NCBI RefSeq assembly: GCF_003660105.1
Contig: NZ_CP032823.1
Span: 62,001 to 126,000, forward strand
Source of the DNA: Aliarcobacter cryaerophilus ATCC 43158
GTDB taxonomy: Bacteria > Campylobacterota > Campylobacteria > Campylobacterales > Arcobacteraceae
Direction: 5' to 3'
DNA length: 64,000 nt
Numbering within the stretch: the stretch's first letter is position 1; each line of letters starts with the position of its first letter. Positions 31,233 through 45,967 of the stretch are shown one piece after another. A model generated the notes under the pieces. The model ran no database searches. It was given only the letters and a program-made list of their open reading frames with translations, and was not told where the DNA came from. The translations under genes and the position numbers were made by a program.

Positions 31233-32413
31233 AAAAATATAGGGTAAAATATCAAGAAAATGGTAAAATCAAAGTAGATATTGTCGATAATGATAAACTT
31301 TTAATGATTAAAAAATCCAAAAATATTTTAGAAATTAAAGAGATAAATAAAATATTTAATATATTAAAAAAAGAGATTAGAATTGATAATAAGAGACTAG
31401 GGCAACTATTTTATGAATTAAATTTGATGCTAAAATCAAATATAAATATAAGTGATGCTTTGGAAATTTTAATAAAAAATAGAAAAGATAAAAAAATTGT
31501 AGAGTTTTTAAAAACTATAAACTATGCATTTTCAAACTCTAAACCAATAAAAGAGGAGTTACAAAGGTTTAAAATAGATCATATAGTTAAGTCATTTTTA
31601 CAGATTTCTCAAAATAGTGCGAATCTAGATTTGAATATAGAGGCAATTTCTATACTTTTGAATGAAACAAAAGATATAAAAAAGAGTTTTTACAAAGCTA
31701 TTTCGTACCCAGTATTTTTACTAATTAGTTTTTTAATATCAATTTTTATAATATTTTTGTTTGTTGTTCCAAATTTTAAAACAATATTTGCACAATCCCA
31801 AAATAATCTTCCATTTGCCACAAAAATTTTATTAGCTACGGAAGATTTCTTTTTAAACAATACTATTTTTATGATTATTATTCCTATTTTATTTATGTTT
31901 TTTATTTGGATTTTCTATAAAATGAGTAAGAGTTTTAGTTTTTTTGCAGATAAGTTTTTGTTTAAAACTCTTCCAATAAGTAGTAAAATATACCAAAATT
32001 TTGAATTTTATAAACTATTTTTAATGATTGATATAATGCAAAAATCAAAGTATGAATTCCACAAAGCATTTGAAAGTTCAAGGCTTTTAGTAAAAAACAA
32101 ATATTTGTTGGATAAAATACATACTATTGATAATTTATTACAAAATGGTAAAACAATTAGTTATTCATTTAAATATGTAGATATTTTTGATGATATAGTT
32201 TTAAACCTTTTAAATACAGGAGAAGTTTCAAACTCTTTGGAGCTTACAATTTATGAAGTTAAAAAGATATATAAAAATAGATTTGATGATAGTGTAAATT
32301 TTATAATTTTATTGATACAGCCTATATTCCTTTTGCTAATGGCTAGCTTAACTCTTTTTATAGTTATTGCTATATTTACACCAATTTGGGAGATGGGAAG
32401 TTTGATTAGATAA
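31229..32413 (+). CDS. ctsF: GspF/CtsF-type inner-membrane platform protein
   Basis: 394 residues. Two T2SSF domains, each ending in membrane helices: first helices at about 163-185 (SYPVFLLISFLISIFIIFLFVVPNFKTIF) and 212-232, last one at 365-388. GspF/PilC proteins form the inner-membrane platform driven by the ATPase. The ATGA overlap with the ATPase gene means its translation was coupled; the island may now cut it off from the upstream promoter. The cts name rests on cluster layout. Confidence 0.8.
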   Translation: MKKYRVKYQENGKIKVDIVDNDKLLMIKKSKNILEIKEINKIFNILKKEIRIDNKRLGQLFYELNLMLKSNINISDALEILIKNRKDKKIVEFLKTINYAFSNSKPIKEELQRFKIDHIVKSFLQISQNSANLDLNIEAISILLNETKDIKKSFYKAISYPVFLLISFLISIFIIFLFVVPNFKTIFAQSQNNLPFATKILLATEDFFLNNTIFMIIIPILFMFFIWIFYKMSKSFSFFADKFLFKTLPISSKIYQNFEFYKLFLMIDIMQKSKYEFHKAFESSRLLVKNKYLLDKIHTIDNLLQNGKTISYSFKYVDIFDDIVLNLLNTGEVSNSLELTIYEVKKIYKNRFDDSVNFIILLIQPIFLLLMASLTLFIVIAIFTPIWEMGSLIR

Positions 32414-32423
32414 AGGAGAAATC

Positions 32424-33374
32424 TTGATTAATTGTTATATAAAAAAACAACACAGATTGACTGTAGTAGAGGGTGTTGAGTATCTAAATGATATTGAAGA
32501 TAGAAAAAGTGTTATTTGGATTGATATGCTTTTCCCTACGATTGAAGAGGTAAAAGCTATTGAAGGTATTTTTAATATTGAATTTCCTACAAAACAAGAG
32601 AGTGAAGAGATTGAGCTAAGTTCTAGATACTGGGAAGAAGATAATAGAATAGAGATAAATAGTTATTTTCTTATAAATGATAGCAAAGAGCCTGTAAATG
32701 AGACAGTTTCTTTTATTTTACAAGATGAACTTTTGATATCTGTTCGATATAAAAAACTAGCAAGTTTTGATGAGTCAATAAGAAAACTACTTGCAAGTCC
32801 AAGAGAGTATAAAACAGGATATTCTATATTTTCACAAATTATAGATATTAGAATTGATGCAGATGCTGATATTATAGAAAATTTAGGAAGAGATATTGCA
32901 GCAATACGAAAACAAGCATTTAATGATGATGTAGAAAATGAAGATTTATTAGAGCAGATGTCAGCATTTGAAAACTTAAATATGAAAATTAGAGAAAATC
33001 TTACAGATAAACAGAGGATTTTGAACTCTTTGCTAAAATCGCAAAAAATTTCAGATGATAAAAGTGAACTTCCTATTATGTTAAAGGATATTAGATCATT
33101 GATAGATCATACAAATTTTAATTTTGAGAGACTTGATTATTTGCAAAATATTTTTGTAGGACTTTTAAGTGTGGAGCAAAATAAGGTTATAAAAATATTT
33201 ACTATTGTAAATGTTATTTTCCTTCCTCCTACACTAGTTGCTAGTATTTATGGTATGAACTTTGAGATTATGCCTGAGCTAAGTTGGGATTATGGATATT
33301 TATTTTCAGTTGGTATTATGATTTTATCGGCTATTACACCTTTGATAATCTTTAGAAAAAAAGGTTGGATATAA
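32424..33374 (+). CDS. corA: Magnesium/cobalt transporter CorA
   Basis: 316 residues. Cytoplasmic domain with the long stalk helix (about 140-240), then two membrane helices with the YGMNF selectivity motif near residue 275 and a basic C-terminus FRKKGWI. CorA forms a pentameric inner-membrane Mg2+ channel. Start: the frame opens with TTG at 32424 (RBS AAGGAG 6 bp upstream). It is only 10 bp after ctsF but is functionally unrelated. Confidence 0.93.
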   Translation: MINCYIKKQHRLTVVEGVEYLNDIEDRKSVIWIDMLFPTIEEVKAIEGIFNIEFPTKQESEEIELSSRYWEEDNRIEINSYFLINDSKEPVNETVSFILQDELLISVRYKKLASFDESIRKLLASPREYKTGYSIFSQIIDIRIDADADIIENLGRDIAAIRKQAFNDDVENEDLLEQMSAFENLNMKIRENLTDKQRILNSLLKSQKISDDKSELPIMLKDIRSLIDHTNFNFERLDYLQNIFVGLLSVEQNKVIKIFTIVNVIFLPPTLVASIYGMNFEIMPELSWDYGYLFSVGIMILSAITPLIIFRKKGWI

Positions 33375-33398
33375 AAATTTAAAAAGGAATAATATATT

Positions 33399-33971
33399 AT
33401 GGATAAAGAGTTAAAGTTTGAAAATTCAATAAAGAATATTTTAGAATATATTGATGAAGATGTTACAAGAGAAGGACTTTTGGATACTCCAAAAAGAGTT
33501 AGAAAAGCTTATGAATTTATGTTTAGTGGATATAAGCTTGACCCAAAAGAGATTATTCAAAAGGCACTTTTTACATCTACTAATGATGAGATGGTTGTTG
33601 TTAAAGATATTGAGTTTTACTCATTTTGTGAACATCATATGTTGCCTATTATTGGTAAAGCACATGTTGCTTATATTCCAAATGGGAAAGTTGTTGGTCT
33701 TTCAAAAATTCCTAGAGTTGTAGATGTTTTTGCACGAAGATTGCAAATTCAAGAACAAATGACTGAGCAAATATGTGATGCATTAAATGAGCATTTAAAG
33801 CCTAAAGGTGTTGCAGTTATTGTTGATGCAAGACATATGTGTATGGAAATGCGTGGAGTTCAAAAAATATGCTCTACAACTATAACATCTTCTTTACGAG
33901 GGCTTTTTAAAAGTGATAAAAAAACAAAAGATGAGTTTTTGAGTATAGTTTCAGCTTCTTTTCAAAAGTAG
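33399..33971 (+). CDS. folE: GTP cyclohydrolase I
   Basis: 190 residues, usual length. Converts GTP to dihydroneopterin triphosphate, the first step of folate synthesis (or queuosine precursors). Zinc and active-site motifs: [19 protein letters not shown] (Cys/His near 71-74), [26 protein letters not shown], and [11 protein letters not shown] with the third zinc Cys. Start ATG at 33399 with AAGGAA upstream. It converges on the iron transporter operon. Confidence 0.95.
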   Translation: MDKELKFENSIKNILEYIDEDVTREGLLDTPKRVRKAYEFMFSGYKLDPKEIIQKALFTSTNDEMVVVKDIEFYSFCEHHMLPIIGKAHVAYIPNGKVVGLSKIPRVVDVFARRLQIQEQMTEQICDALNEHLKPKGVAVIVDARHMCMEMRGVQKICSTTITSSLRGLFKSDKKTKDEFLSIVSASFQK

Positions 33972-34033
33972 ATTTTAAACTAATAAGATAAGGTTTATCT
34001 ATTTTTATATAAGATTGTTATTGGCAAACTTAT

Positions 34034-34966
34034 TTAAAATTTTAAAACCTTATCTTCAAAATGTAATTTTACATTTTGTCCAATCTTTAGGCTATCATCA
34101 AAACTATAAACAAGTAAATCTTTGTTATTTACAACAACACTAACTTCATAAAAACTACCATAAAAGATAATATCTTTTATCACAGCTTCAGTTTTACCAT
34201 TTTGGCAGATTTTTATGTTTTCAGGTCTTATATAAGATTTTTCAGATATTTGTGAGATTTTTCCCAAAAAATTTGCACAGTATAAATTTGCTGGATTATT
34301 ATAAAGCTCTTTACAAGTACCAACTTGCAAAATATCTCCACCATGCATAATAGCAATTCTATCAGATAAGAAAAAAGCATCCTCTTTGTCATGTGTGATA
34401 AAAAGTGCAGTTATATTGAACTCTCTTATCATCTCTTTTAGTTCAAGTCTTAAAATATTTCTAAGTTCCGTATCTATGTTACTTAAAGGCTCATCAAGTA
34501 GTAATATTTTTGGTTTATTTATAATTGCGCGTGCAAGAGCAACTCTTTGTTGCTGACCTCCACTTAGTTCGTGTGGATACTTGTTTTCATGCCCTTTTAG
34601 CTTTGTTTTTTCTAAAATCTCTTGTAATTTATCTTTGCTAGCACTACTTCCAAAAGTTATATTTGAAGCAACATTTAAGTGAGGAAGAAGAGCATAGTTT
34701 TGAAATACAATAGCTACTTCTCTTTTGTTTGGTTCAATATCTACATCTTTTGAAAAGACTATATTTCCATCTATTTTGATTTCACCAGAATCAGGTTTTT
34801 CTAAACCTGCTAACATCCTTAAGAAAGTAGTTTTTCCACTTCCGCTAGTACCTAAAATTGTAAAAATTTCGCCTTCTATTAAATCAAGATTTAAACTATT
34901 TGCAACACAAATATTACCTTTACAAAATATTTTTTTTAAATTTTTTATTTCAACTATTTTTTTCAT
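34034..34966 (-). CDS. fbpC: Iron(III) ABC transporter ATP-binding protein
   Basis: 310 residues. Walker A GTSGSGKTT (about 36-44), Q-loop, signature LSGGQQQRV, Walker B ILLLDEPLSNID, switch His ITHDK, then a C-terminal TOBE-like regulatory part with RPENIKI. Closest to FbpC/CysA/PotA-type importers; the iron assignment comes from the operon. It overlaps the permease gene by 4 bp. Confidence 0.88.
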   Translation of the reverse strand: MKKIVEIKNLKKIFCKGNICVANSLNLDLIEGEIFTILGTSGSGKTTFLRMLAGLEKPDSGEIKIDGNIVFSKDVDIEPNKREVAIVFQNYALLPHLNVASNITFGSSASKDKLQEILEKTKLKGHENKYPHELSGGQQQRVALARAIINKPKILLLDEPLSNIDTELRNILRLELKEMIREFNITALFITHDKEDAFFLSDRIAIMHGGDILQVGTCKELYNNPANLYCANFLGKISQISEKSYIRPENIKICQNGKTEAVIKDIIFYGSFYEVSVVVNNKDLLVYSFDDSLKIGQNVKLHFEDKVLKF

Positions 34967-36531
34967 TTTTTCTTTCTTTTTGTTTTGAAATTTAAAAGCA
35001 ATACGGCACTAGCAGTTGTAAGGACCAAAATAAGTGATGGAAAACCAGTTTTATAAAGCATCTCATTACTTGCTAGTTCATAAATTCTTACTGCTAATGT
35101 ATCAAAGTTAAATGGTCTTAAAATTAAAGTTGCTGGAAGTTCTTTTGCAATATCAATATATAAAATTAAAAAACCACTAAGCAAATAAGGTTTTAAAATA
35201 GGAAGATATATTTTAAAAATAGACTCTTTTTCATTTTTACAAAATATCTTGCTTGTATCATCTAACGAGCTATTTATTTTGCTAAAACCATTTTCAACGC
35301 TACCAATACTTGCTGCAAAATATCTTGTAGTGTATGCAAAAATTAATATTATAAATGAACCACTAAAAAACATAAAACCTAATCCACGGTCTAAATAATT
35401 TGCTATTAAAAGTAGTCCAACAGCAACAACAGCCCCAGGAATAGAGTATCCTAGCATTGATATTTTGTGAGTAAAACTTGATATTTTTGTAGGGAAAAAT
35501 CTTAAATAATATACAACAAAAAAAGCCAAAGATATTATAAAAGTACTAGAGACTATATTTAATTTTAAAGTATTAAATAGATATTCAAATGCTGTAAAAT
35601 CAAGGGTATTTATATCCAAAAAAGTCCAATAAAGTAAAACAGCAGTAGGAATAAAAAGTGTAAAAAGAGAAATTATAAAAGATATTAGAAATGCAAAAAG
35701 ATTATATTTTCCTTTTAATTTTATTTTTAATGCTCTTTCGCTACTGTTTGTTGAGCTTGAAAATCTAAATTTTTTTCTAATATTATGTTCTACTAAAAGA
35801 ATAAAAAATACAAAAACAAGTAAAACTATTGCAATATTTATAGCTCCACCTAAATCGTTGTAACCAAACCAAGATTTAAAAATTCCAACACTAAAAGTTT
35901 CAATTCCAAAGTATAAAACAGTTCCATAATCACTTAAAGTTTCCATAATAGCTAAAATTGTTCCTGCAAAAATTGCTGGATATGATAAAGGAAGAAAAAC
36001 AATAAAAAAGGCTTTTATAGGGCTTAGTTTATGCAAAGAGATTAACTCTACAACTGTTTTTGATACCATTCCAAAAGATACACGAGCTAGTATAAAAACA
36101 TATGGAAACATTGCAATAGCAAAGATAAAAATAGCTCCACTCATATTTAAGATATCAAGTTTAATAGATGTGTCATTCAAAAGTTGTGATAAAAGCCCAC
36201 GAAATTCAAAAAATCCAACATAAGTATAACCAAAAATATATGCAGGATATGCCAAAGGAAGGATAAAGCAAATAGAGAAAAACTTAACTCCAAAGTACTC
36301 AAATCTAGAAGTTAAGTAAGAAGTTATTACACCAATTATTACTACAAATATTGCAGTACCTATTATTAAATACAATGTATTTAATGAATATTCTAACAAA
36401 AAATTATTCTCTAAAAACTCTTTATTAAAAGAGCCATTAAAGAGAAAATATATTATTAGTATTAAAATCGGTAATGATATTAGTAACCCCAAAATAGGGG
36501 CTACTAAAAGCTTTATATTTTTTATCTCCAA
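34963..36531 (-). CDS. fbpB: Iron(III) ABC transporter permease
   Basis: 522 residues, a fused double permease with about 12 membrane helices. Two BPD_transp_1 EAA-type loops are visible: ELISLHKLSPIKAFFIVFLPLSYPAIFAG and DTSKIFCKNEKESIFKIYLPILKPYLLSG. This double-length arrangement is typical of FbpB/SfuB iron permeases. It overlaps both neighbours (10 bp with the binding protein gene, 4 bp with the ATPase gene). Confidence 0.88.
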   Translation of the reverse strand: MEIKNIKLLVAPILGLLISLPILILIIYFLFNGSFNKEFLENNFLLEYSLNTLYLIIGTAIFVVIIGVITSYLTSRFEYFGVKFFSICFILPLAYPAYIFGYTYVGFFEFRGLLSQLLNDTSIKLDILNMSGAIFIFAIAMFPYVFILARVSFGMVSKTVVELISLHKLSPIKAFFIVFLPLSYPAIFAGTILAIMETLSDYGTVLYFGIETFSVGIFKSWFGYNDLGGAINIAIVLLVFVFFILLVEHNIRKKFRFSSSTNSSERALKIKLKGKYNLFAFLISFIISLFTLFIPTAVLLYWTFLDINTLDFTAFEYLFNTLKLNIVSSTFIISLAFFVVYYLRFFPTKISSFTHKISMLGYSIPGAVVAVGLLLIANYLDRGLGFMFFSGSFIILIFAYTTRYFAASIGSVENGFSKINSSLDDTSKIFCKNEKESIFKIYLPILKPYLLSGFLILYIDIAKELPATLILRPFNFDTLAVRIYELASNEMLYKTGFPSLILVLTTASAVLLLNFKTKRKKK

Positions 36532-37529
36532 TTTCCTTTAGTTGCTATTTCAACAGCTTTTCTTGTCTGTTTTCCAACTTCATTTAACGGTATTGTATCT
36601 TCTTTGAACTCTCCCCAAGAAGCAACAATTCCAGCTGGTTTAACTTTTGGATTAACAGGATATTCATAATTTCCTTCTGCTAACTTACCTTGTGCTTCCT
36701 CGCTTGTTAAAAACTCAATTAGTTTTATTGCATTCTCTTTGTTTGGAGCAAATTTTGTAACAGCAGCACCTGAAATATTTATATGAGCACCTGTTGTTTT
36801 TTGTGCAGGAAAAAATACTTTTACCTCTTTTGCTATTTCTTCATCAACTTTATCTCCACTATTTGCCATAACTCCTAAATAATAAGAGTTTACAATAGCA
36901 ATATCAGCTTCACCTGAAGCTACTGCTCTTATTTGATCTTTATCGGCACCTTTTGGAGCTCTTGCAAAGTTATTTACTAAACCTTTTACAAATTTTAATG
37001 ATTTTTCTTCACCATGATGTGCAATAATAGAAGCAAGAAGTGACTTGTTGTAAGCATTTGTTGAACTTCTAGTTATTACTTTTCCTTTAAATTCAGGTTT
37101 TGTAAGTGAAAAATAGTCATCTAAGTGTGCAGGGTTTATAGTTTTTGGATTATAAACGAAAAGTCTAGCTCTTTTTGTAATAGCAAACCAATTTCCATTT
37201 TCATCTCTTAAGTGAGCTGGAATATTCTCTTCTAAAATTTTTGAGCTAACCCCTTGAAGTAAATCTCTCTCTTTTGCTTCATATAAATTTCCTATATCAG
37301 CAGTTATAAGAATATCTGATGGGCTATTAGCACCTTCGATCGATAATCTTGAAACAAGTTCTTCAGCTTTTGCAGTTATAAGGTTTACTTTAACACCAGT
37401 TTTCTCTTCAAATTTTTTGAACAAAGCTTTATCAGAGTCGTAGTGTCTTTGTGAATATACATTTACTTCACCACTTGCAAATAAAATATTTGCAAAAAAT
37501 AGCGAACAAAGTAGCGATTTTTTAATCAT
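36522..37529 (-). CDS. fbpA: Iron(III)-binding periplasmic protein
   Basis: 335 residues with a signal peptide MIKKSLLCSLFFANILFASG. The mature start EVNVYSQRHYDSDKALFKKFEEKTGVKVNLI and the VNSYYLGVMA segment (a Tyr pair used as Fe3+ ligands in FbpA-type proteins) are characteristic, as is ISGAAVTKFAPNKENAIKLIEFLTSEEAQ. Captures ferric iron in the periplasm and hands it to FbpB/FbpC. First gene of the operon, behind a Fur box. Confidence 0.88.
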   Translation of the reverse strand: MIKKSLLCSLFFANILFASGEVNVYSQRHYDSDKALFKKFEEKTGVKVNLITAKAEELVSRLSIEGANSPSDILITADIGNLYEAKERDLLQGVSSKILEENIPAHLRDENGNWFAITKRARLFVYNPKTINPAHLDDYFSLTKPEFKGKVITRSSTNAYNKSLLASIIAHHGEEKSLKFVKGLVNNFARAPKGADKDQIRAVASGEADIAIVNSYYLGVMANSGDKVDEEIAKEVKVFFPAQKTTGAHINISGAAVTKFAPNKENAIKLIEFLTSEEAQGKLAEGNYEYPVNPKVKPAGIVASWGEFKEDTIPLNEVGKQTRKAVEIATKGNWR

Positions 37530-37614
37530 TTAATCATCCTTTTATCTTTTATAATATTTAATTCTAATTTAAAAGTGATATGTTATAGTTTTTAAGCTTT
37601 AATATCTCTTAATA

Positions 37615-37633
37615 TTAAGAATGATTATCAAAA
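37615..37633 (-). promoter_or_regulatory. Fur box upstream of the iron transporter operon
   Basis: On the minus strand TTTGATAATCATTCTTAA, close to the Fur consensus GATAATGATAATCATTATC (TGATAATCATT core). It lies about 90 bp upstream of fbpA in the divergent region shared with pabA. Expected to repress iron uptake when iron is plentiful. Confidence 0.7.
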
Positions 37634-37696
37634 GTATAGAATTTTATATTTTATGATTTATTGGTATAATCTAAAAATTTTTTGACAGGATAAAAA

Positions 37697-38266
37697 ATGA
37701 TTTTAATGATTGATAACTATGATAGTTTTACATACAATATTGTTCAATATTGTCTAGAATTAGGAGCGGATTTAAAAGTTATAAGAAATGATGAGTTAAG
37801 TTTAGATGAAATTATTGCATTAAATCCTAGTAAAATTATAATTTCACCAGGACCTGCTACTCCAAATGAAGCTGGAATTTGTTTAGAAGTCATAGAGTAT
37901 TTTTCAGGAAAAAAACCAATATTTGGGATTTGCTTAGGACATCAAGCAATAGCTCAGGTTTTTGGAGCAAAAGTTGTGAGAGCAAAAAATATGATGCATG
38001 GTAAAACATCAAAAATAGAAGTTTTAGAAGATACAAAAATTTTTGAAAATTTACCAAAAGAGTTTACACAAACAAGATATCACTCTTTGATTGTTGAAAA
38101 AGAGAATTTGCCAAAAGAGATTATTGTAACTTCAAAAAGTATGGATGATGGTGAAATTATGTCTTTAGAGATAAAGGGTAAAAATATTTATGGAGTTCAG
38201 TTTCATCCTGAATCAATTATGAGTGAACATGGACACAAAATTATAGATAATTTTTTAAAGATATAA
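37697..38266 (+). CDS. pabA: Glutamine amidotransferase, PabA/TrpG type
   Basis: 189 residues, class I amidotransferase. Catalytic Cys in FGICLGHQAIAQVFGA (near residue 79) and His/Glu in VQFHPESIMSEHG. The segment NMMHGKTSKIE is typical of PabA and TrpG small subunits, which supply ammonia for aminodeoxychorismate or anthranilate synthesis. No trpE or pabB is adjacent, so PabA is favoured as an unlinked subunit. One bp before the next gene. Confidence 0.85.
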   Translation: MILMIDNYDSFTYNIVQYCLELGADLKVIRNDELSLDEIIALNPSKIIISPGPATPNEAGICLEVIEYFSGKKPIFGICLGHQAIAQVFGAKVVRAKNMMHGKTSKIEVLEDTKIFENLPKEFTQTRYHSLIVEKENLPKEIIVTSKSMDDGEIMSLEIKGKNIYGVQFHPESIMSEHGHKIIDNFLKI

Positions 38267-38267
38267 A

Positions 38268-39467
38268 ATGCTTATAAAAAACAAATATACAATCTATTTT
38301 TATTTAATTTTATTTTTTATTGTATCTTTGTTACTTACAACAGCAAATTACTCTTTAAGTATCTCATATAAAGAGGCTTTGAATTTATATTATAATAGTT
38401 CAATTTTATCTATTATAACAAACTCTTTTACATATGTTTTTGGACACAATGATTTAGCTTTGAGAACTCCTTTTATTGTTTTCTATACTTTAAGTGTTAT
38501 TTTAATGTTTTTGATTACAAAAGATTATTTCAAATATGAAAAAGATAGATTTATCTCTGTTTTGATTTTTATGTCTCTTCCTGGAGTTTTGAGTGCTTCA
38601 TTACTTGTAAATACAGCTATAATTGTTACTTTTTTCACTCTTTTATATATCTATTTTTATCAAAAACATAAAAAGCATTTATACTATTTATTACCATTTT
38701 TACTACTAATTGATAACTCTTTTGCAATACTATTCTTAGCGCTATTTTTATTTTCATTAAAAGCGAAAGATAGAAAATTATTGTATATATCTTCAATTTT
38801 ATTTGTAATTTCACTTCTTATTTATGGTATATCAACAGATGGAAAACCTAGAGGTTTCTTAATAGATACAGTGGGAATTTATGCAGCTATATTCTCCCCA
38901 ATACTATTTTTATATTTTTTGTATGTTATTTATAGATTAATAATAATCAAACAAACTGATTTGACGACTTATATTTCAGCAACTGCACTTATACTATCAA
39001 TTTTAGTATCTTTTAGACAAAAAATATATATAGAAGATTTTGCTCCTTATGTTGTTATTGCTATACCATCTATGATGAAAATGTTTTTGCACTCATATAG
39101 AGTAAGATTAAAAGAGTTTAGAACAAATTACAATATTGTTGCAATTTTAATAGTATTAATGTTGGGCATAAATGTTGTTTTTACATTTGTAAACAAACCT
39201 CTTTATTTAATAATTCAAAATCCTCAAAAACACTTTGTTTATCAATATCACCTTGCTAAAGAGTTAGCAAATGAGCTTAAAACTCGAGAAATAAATAATA
39301 TAGTCTTAGATGATAAAGATTTGTTATTAAGACTAAAATTTTATGAAATTCAAGAAGGAAATGATTACTATTTATCAACGAAAGAGTACTATAACTATGA
39401 TGATAAAATATCTATATACTATTATGAAAAAGAGTTATTTACAATTTATATAAAAAAACTAATATGA
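38268..39467 (+). CDS. Membrane glycosyltransferase-like protein (ArnT/PMT, GT39-like)
   Basis: 399 residues with about 10 membrane helices in the first 310 residues and a soluble C-terminal tail of about 80. An early loop YSLSISYKEALNLYYNSSILSIITN followed by GHNDLALRTPFIVFYTLSVILMFLITKDYF resembles the first periplasmic loop and RxP motif of GT39/ArnT-type lipid-linked sugar transferases, but the catalytic acidic pair is not clear. Co-transcribed with pabA and the pseudopilin gene (ATGA overlap). Confidence 0.55.
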   Translation: MLIKNKYTIYFYLILFFIVSLLLTTANYSLSISYKEALNLYYNSSILSIITNSFTYVFGHNDLALRTPFIVFYTLSVILMFLITKDYFKYEKDRFISVLIFMSLPGVLSASLLVNTAIIVTFFTLLYIYFYQKHKKHLYYLLPFLLLIDNSFAILFLALFLFSLKAKDRKLLYISSILFVISLLIYGISTDGKPRGFLIDTVGIYAAIFSPILFLYFLYVIYRLIIIKQTDLTTYISATALILSILVSFRQKIYIEDFAPYVVIAIPSMMKMFLHSYRVRLKEFRTNYNIVAILIVLMLGINVVFTFVNKPLYLIIQNPQKHFVYQYHLAKELANELKTREINNIVLDDKDLLLRLKFYEIQEGNDYYLSTKEYYNYDDKISIYYYEKELFTIYIKKLI

Positions 39468-40072
39468 AAAAAACATTTTTAATCCTAGAATTGGTTTTTG
39501 TAATCGTTATTTTAGGTATTTTATATACAGTTTTTACACCAAAGTTACCAAATTATAAGCTTGATGAGGTAACAAATAGAGTTTTAATATATTTAAATTA
39601 TGTAAGATACAAAGCTTTAGTGGATGATAAATTTGAAAATGAAGTAACTGAATGGTTTAAGCGTAGATGGACAATGAAATTTATGAGATGTAGAGAAGAT
39701 GAAGGCGGTGGTATCTATTTTAATATTTATAGTGAAACAAATGATACGGGACAAATAAATCAAAATGAGAGTTTAAAAGACTCTCTTACAAATAAATATA
39801 TTTTTACTTCAAATTATTGTAAAAAAAATTCAGAAAATAGCCCTTTTGTACTTTTAAAAAATTATGATATAGAAGATGTTCAAGTATCTTGCAATACAAC
39901 AACTTCTATAGGGCAAATCTCTTTTGGTGTTGATGGTAAGGTATATACGCAGTTAACAAGTGAAAATCTTGAACTTAAAAAACCATGTACTATTAGATTT
40001 ATTTCAAAAACAAAAGAGTTTAAAGATATTATAATTTATCCAAAAACAGGCTATATAGAAAAAATAAATTAG
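39464..40072 (+). CDS. Type II secretion/competence pseudopilin
   Basis: 202 residues. The N-terminus MKKTFLILELVFVIVILGILYTVFTPKL is a type IV pilin-like signal and helix: two basic residues, then a hydrophobic stretch with the conserved Glu (ELVFVIVILGIL). The cleavage-site residue before the usual F-T-L-I-E is irregular (T-F-L-I-L-E). The remainder is a globular pseudopilin-like domain with four or more Cys. Probably exported by the same apparatus as the ctsE/ctsF genes. It ends 10 bp before the start of rRNA repeat B. Confidence 0.7.
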   Translation: MKKTFLILELVFVIVILGILYTVFTPKLPNYKLDEVTNRVLIYLNYVRYKALVDDKFENEVTEWFKRRWTMKFMRCREDEGGGIYFNIYSETNDTGQINQNESLKDSLTNKYIFTSNYCKKNSENSPFVLLKNYDIEDVQVSCNTTTSIGQISFGVDGKVYTQLTSENLELKKPCTIRFISKTKEFKDIIIYPKTGYIEKIN

Positions 40073-40119
40073 CATTTTTTACAAATTTCAAAATTTAACC
40101 AAACTTTAAGAGTAATCTC

Positions 40120-40148
40120 TTGACAAAAGGAAAAAAAGGCACTATAAT
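40120..40148 (+). promoter_or_regulatory. rRNA operon B promoter
   Basis: TTGACA (40120-40125), 17 bp, TATAAT (40143-40148), then the same GC-rich discriminator as copy A. The leader 40149-40393 holds no gene; its processing arm 40216-40252 pairs with 41965-41999. Confidence 0.85.
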
Positions 40149-40393
40149 TCCCGTCCAATTTGACCGAAGGGTTTAAAATTAGAGTTCTTTAAAATAGATA
40201 TGAAGTTTAAGAAGTAATCTTTGTAAACTAAATATAATGATTGTTAAAAGTAAAAAAAATGAAACAAGATATAAATAGTAAAATATTTATTACTTGTCTA
40301 TAAATTTGAGTGATAATTTTGTAATTAAGTAATTAAAAACAAAAATGTCAGTTTCAACACTACATAAAGATTAGAGTAAGATTTAATCAAAAA

Positions 40394-41911
<1,518 letters not shown>

Positions 41912-42035
41912 CAAAGAAAAAGTATTAAGATTTGTTTCTTAATATAAATAAAAAAGAAAAAAACTACTTTTAACAACATATATTTAGTTTGTAAAGATTA
42001 TTTGGAAGAACAACAGATAATTTATAGGTAAATAT

Positions 42036-42112
42036 GGGCCTATAGCTCAGCTGGCTAGAGCGCTCGACTGATAATCGTGAGGTCTCAGGTTCAAGTCCTG
42101 ATAGGCCCACCA
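42036..42112 (+). tRNA. tRNA-Ile (GAT)
   Basis: Identical copy of the operon A gene; 77 nt with CCA, anticodon GAU. Confidence 0.97.
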
Positions 42113-42116
42113 TTAT

Positions 42117-42192
42117 GGGGAATTAGCTCAGCTGGGAGAGCGCCTGCTTTGCACGCAGGAGGTCAGCGGTTCGATCCCGCTATTCTCCACCA
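42117..42192 (+). tRNA. tRNA-Ala (TGC)
   Basis: Identical copy of the operon A gene; 76 nt with CCA, anticodon UGC. The 358 bp spacer 42193-42550 after it holds only the 23S processing arm at 42449-42476. Confidence 0.97.
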
Positions 42193-42550
42193 TATGTATA
42201 TAAAGAATAAGAGATTAGATATAAGCTTTTAAATAAATAAGAGTTTATATCTGGTTTTAATCAGAAACGTTACGTTGAATAACTTTAGTTATTTAAAGTA
42301 GTATGATATTTAAAAATATAATGTTAAAGTCTTTAAAATTTTTTCGTAAAGTTAAATAGAAATATTTAATTTTAAATAAAAAATTTCATATCTAAAATTT
42401 AATAGAGATATTAAAAACTATAGATAACACAACTATATTGTTAAACTATATGTTTAATAAGATAGTAGCCAAAGAATATTATCAAATTTAGAGTAATTTT
42501 AATTAATTACTCTAGGCAAAAAAAGTAGATCTAAATTTATTTAGATTTAA

Positions 42551-45463
<2,913 letters not shown>

Positions 45464-45642
45464 AACAATTTTCTTTGGTTTACTATCTTATTAAGCATAT
45501 TTACTTATGTTTAATTTGTGTTGATTATATATAGTTATACAAATATGAAATTAGCTTTTTTAGCTATAAAGACTTTAGCATTAAATTTCTCAAATCACAA
45601 TTTGAGTGTTAAGAGTTTATTACAAGCTTTTATCACTCAAAT

Positions 45643-45761
45643 TTGCTGGTGGTCAAAGAGAAGTGGAAATACCCAGCCCCATTCCGAACCTGGTAGTCAA
45701 GCACTTCATCGCCGATAATACTGCAGGGTCCCCTTGTGGAAACGTAGGTCGCTGCCAGCTC
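45643..45761 (+). rRNA. rrf: 5S ribosomal RNA (operon B)
   Basis: Second copy; same terminal stem GCTGG/CCAGC and the same upstream hairpin (45599-45643). Confidence 0.93.
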
Positions 45762-45792
45762 ATTGAGTTTTTTAAACACCCAACCCACCAAG

Positions 45793-45842
45793 AGCTTATC
45801 TTGTCTTACTCTATTTAAGTAGGTCAAGGTAAGCTTTTTTAT
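45793..45842 (+). terminator. rRNA operon B terminator
   Basis: Same AGCTTATCTTG/CAAGGTAAGCT stem and TTTTTT as operon A; it lies just inside the right repeat border. Confidence 0.8.
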
Positions 45843-45967
45843 TGCTTTTTTATTCCAATACAAATAAATCTTTTATACATCCTTCTTTTTTTTAACAGAT
45901 AATTTAATATATATTTTTGTTTTTTTTTATGATATAATTTTTTACACTACAATTTCAAGGAGGGAAC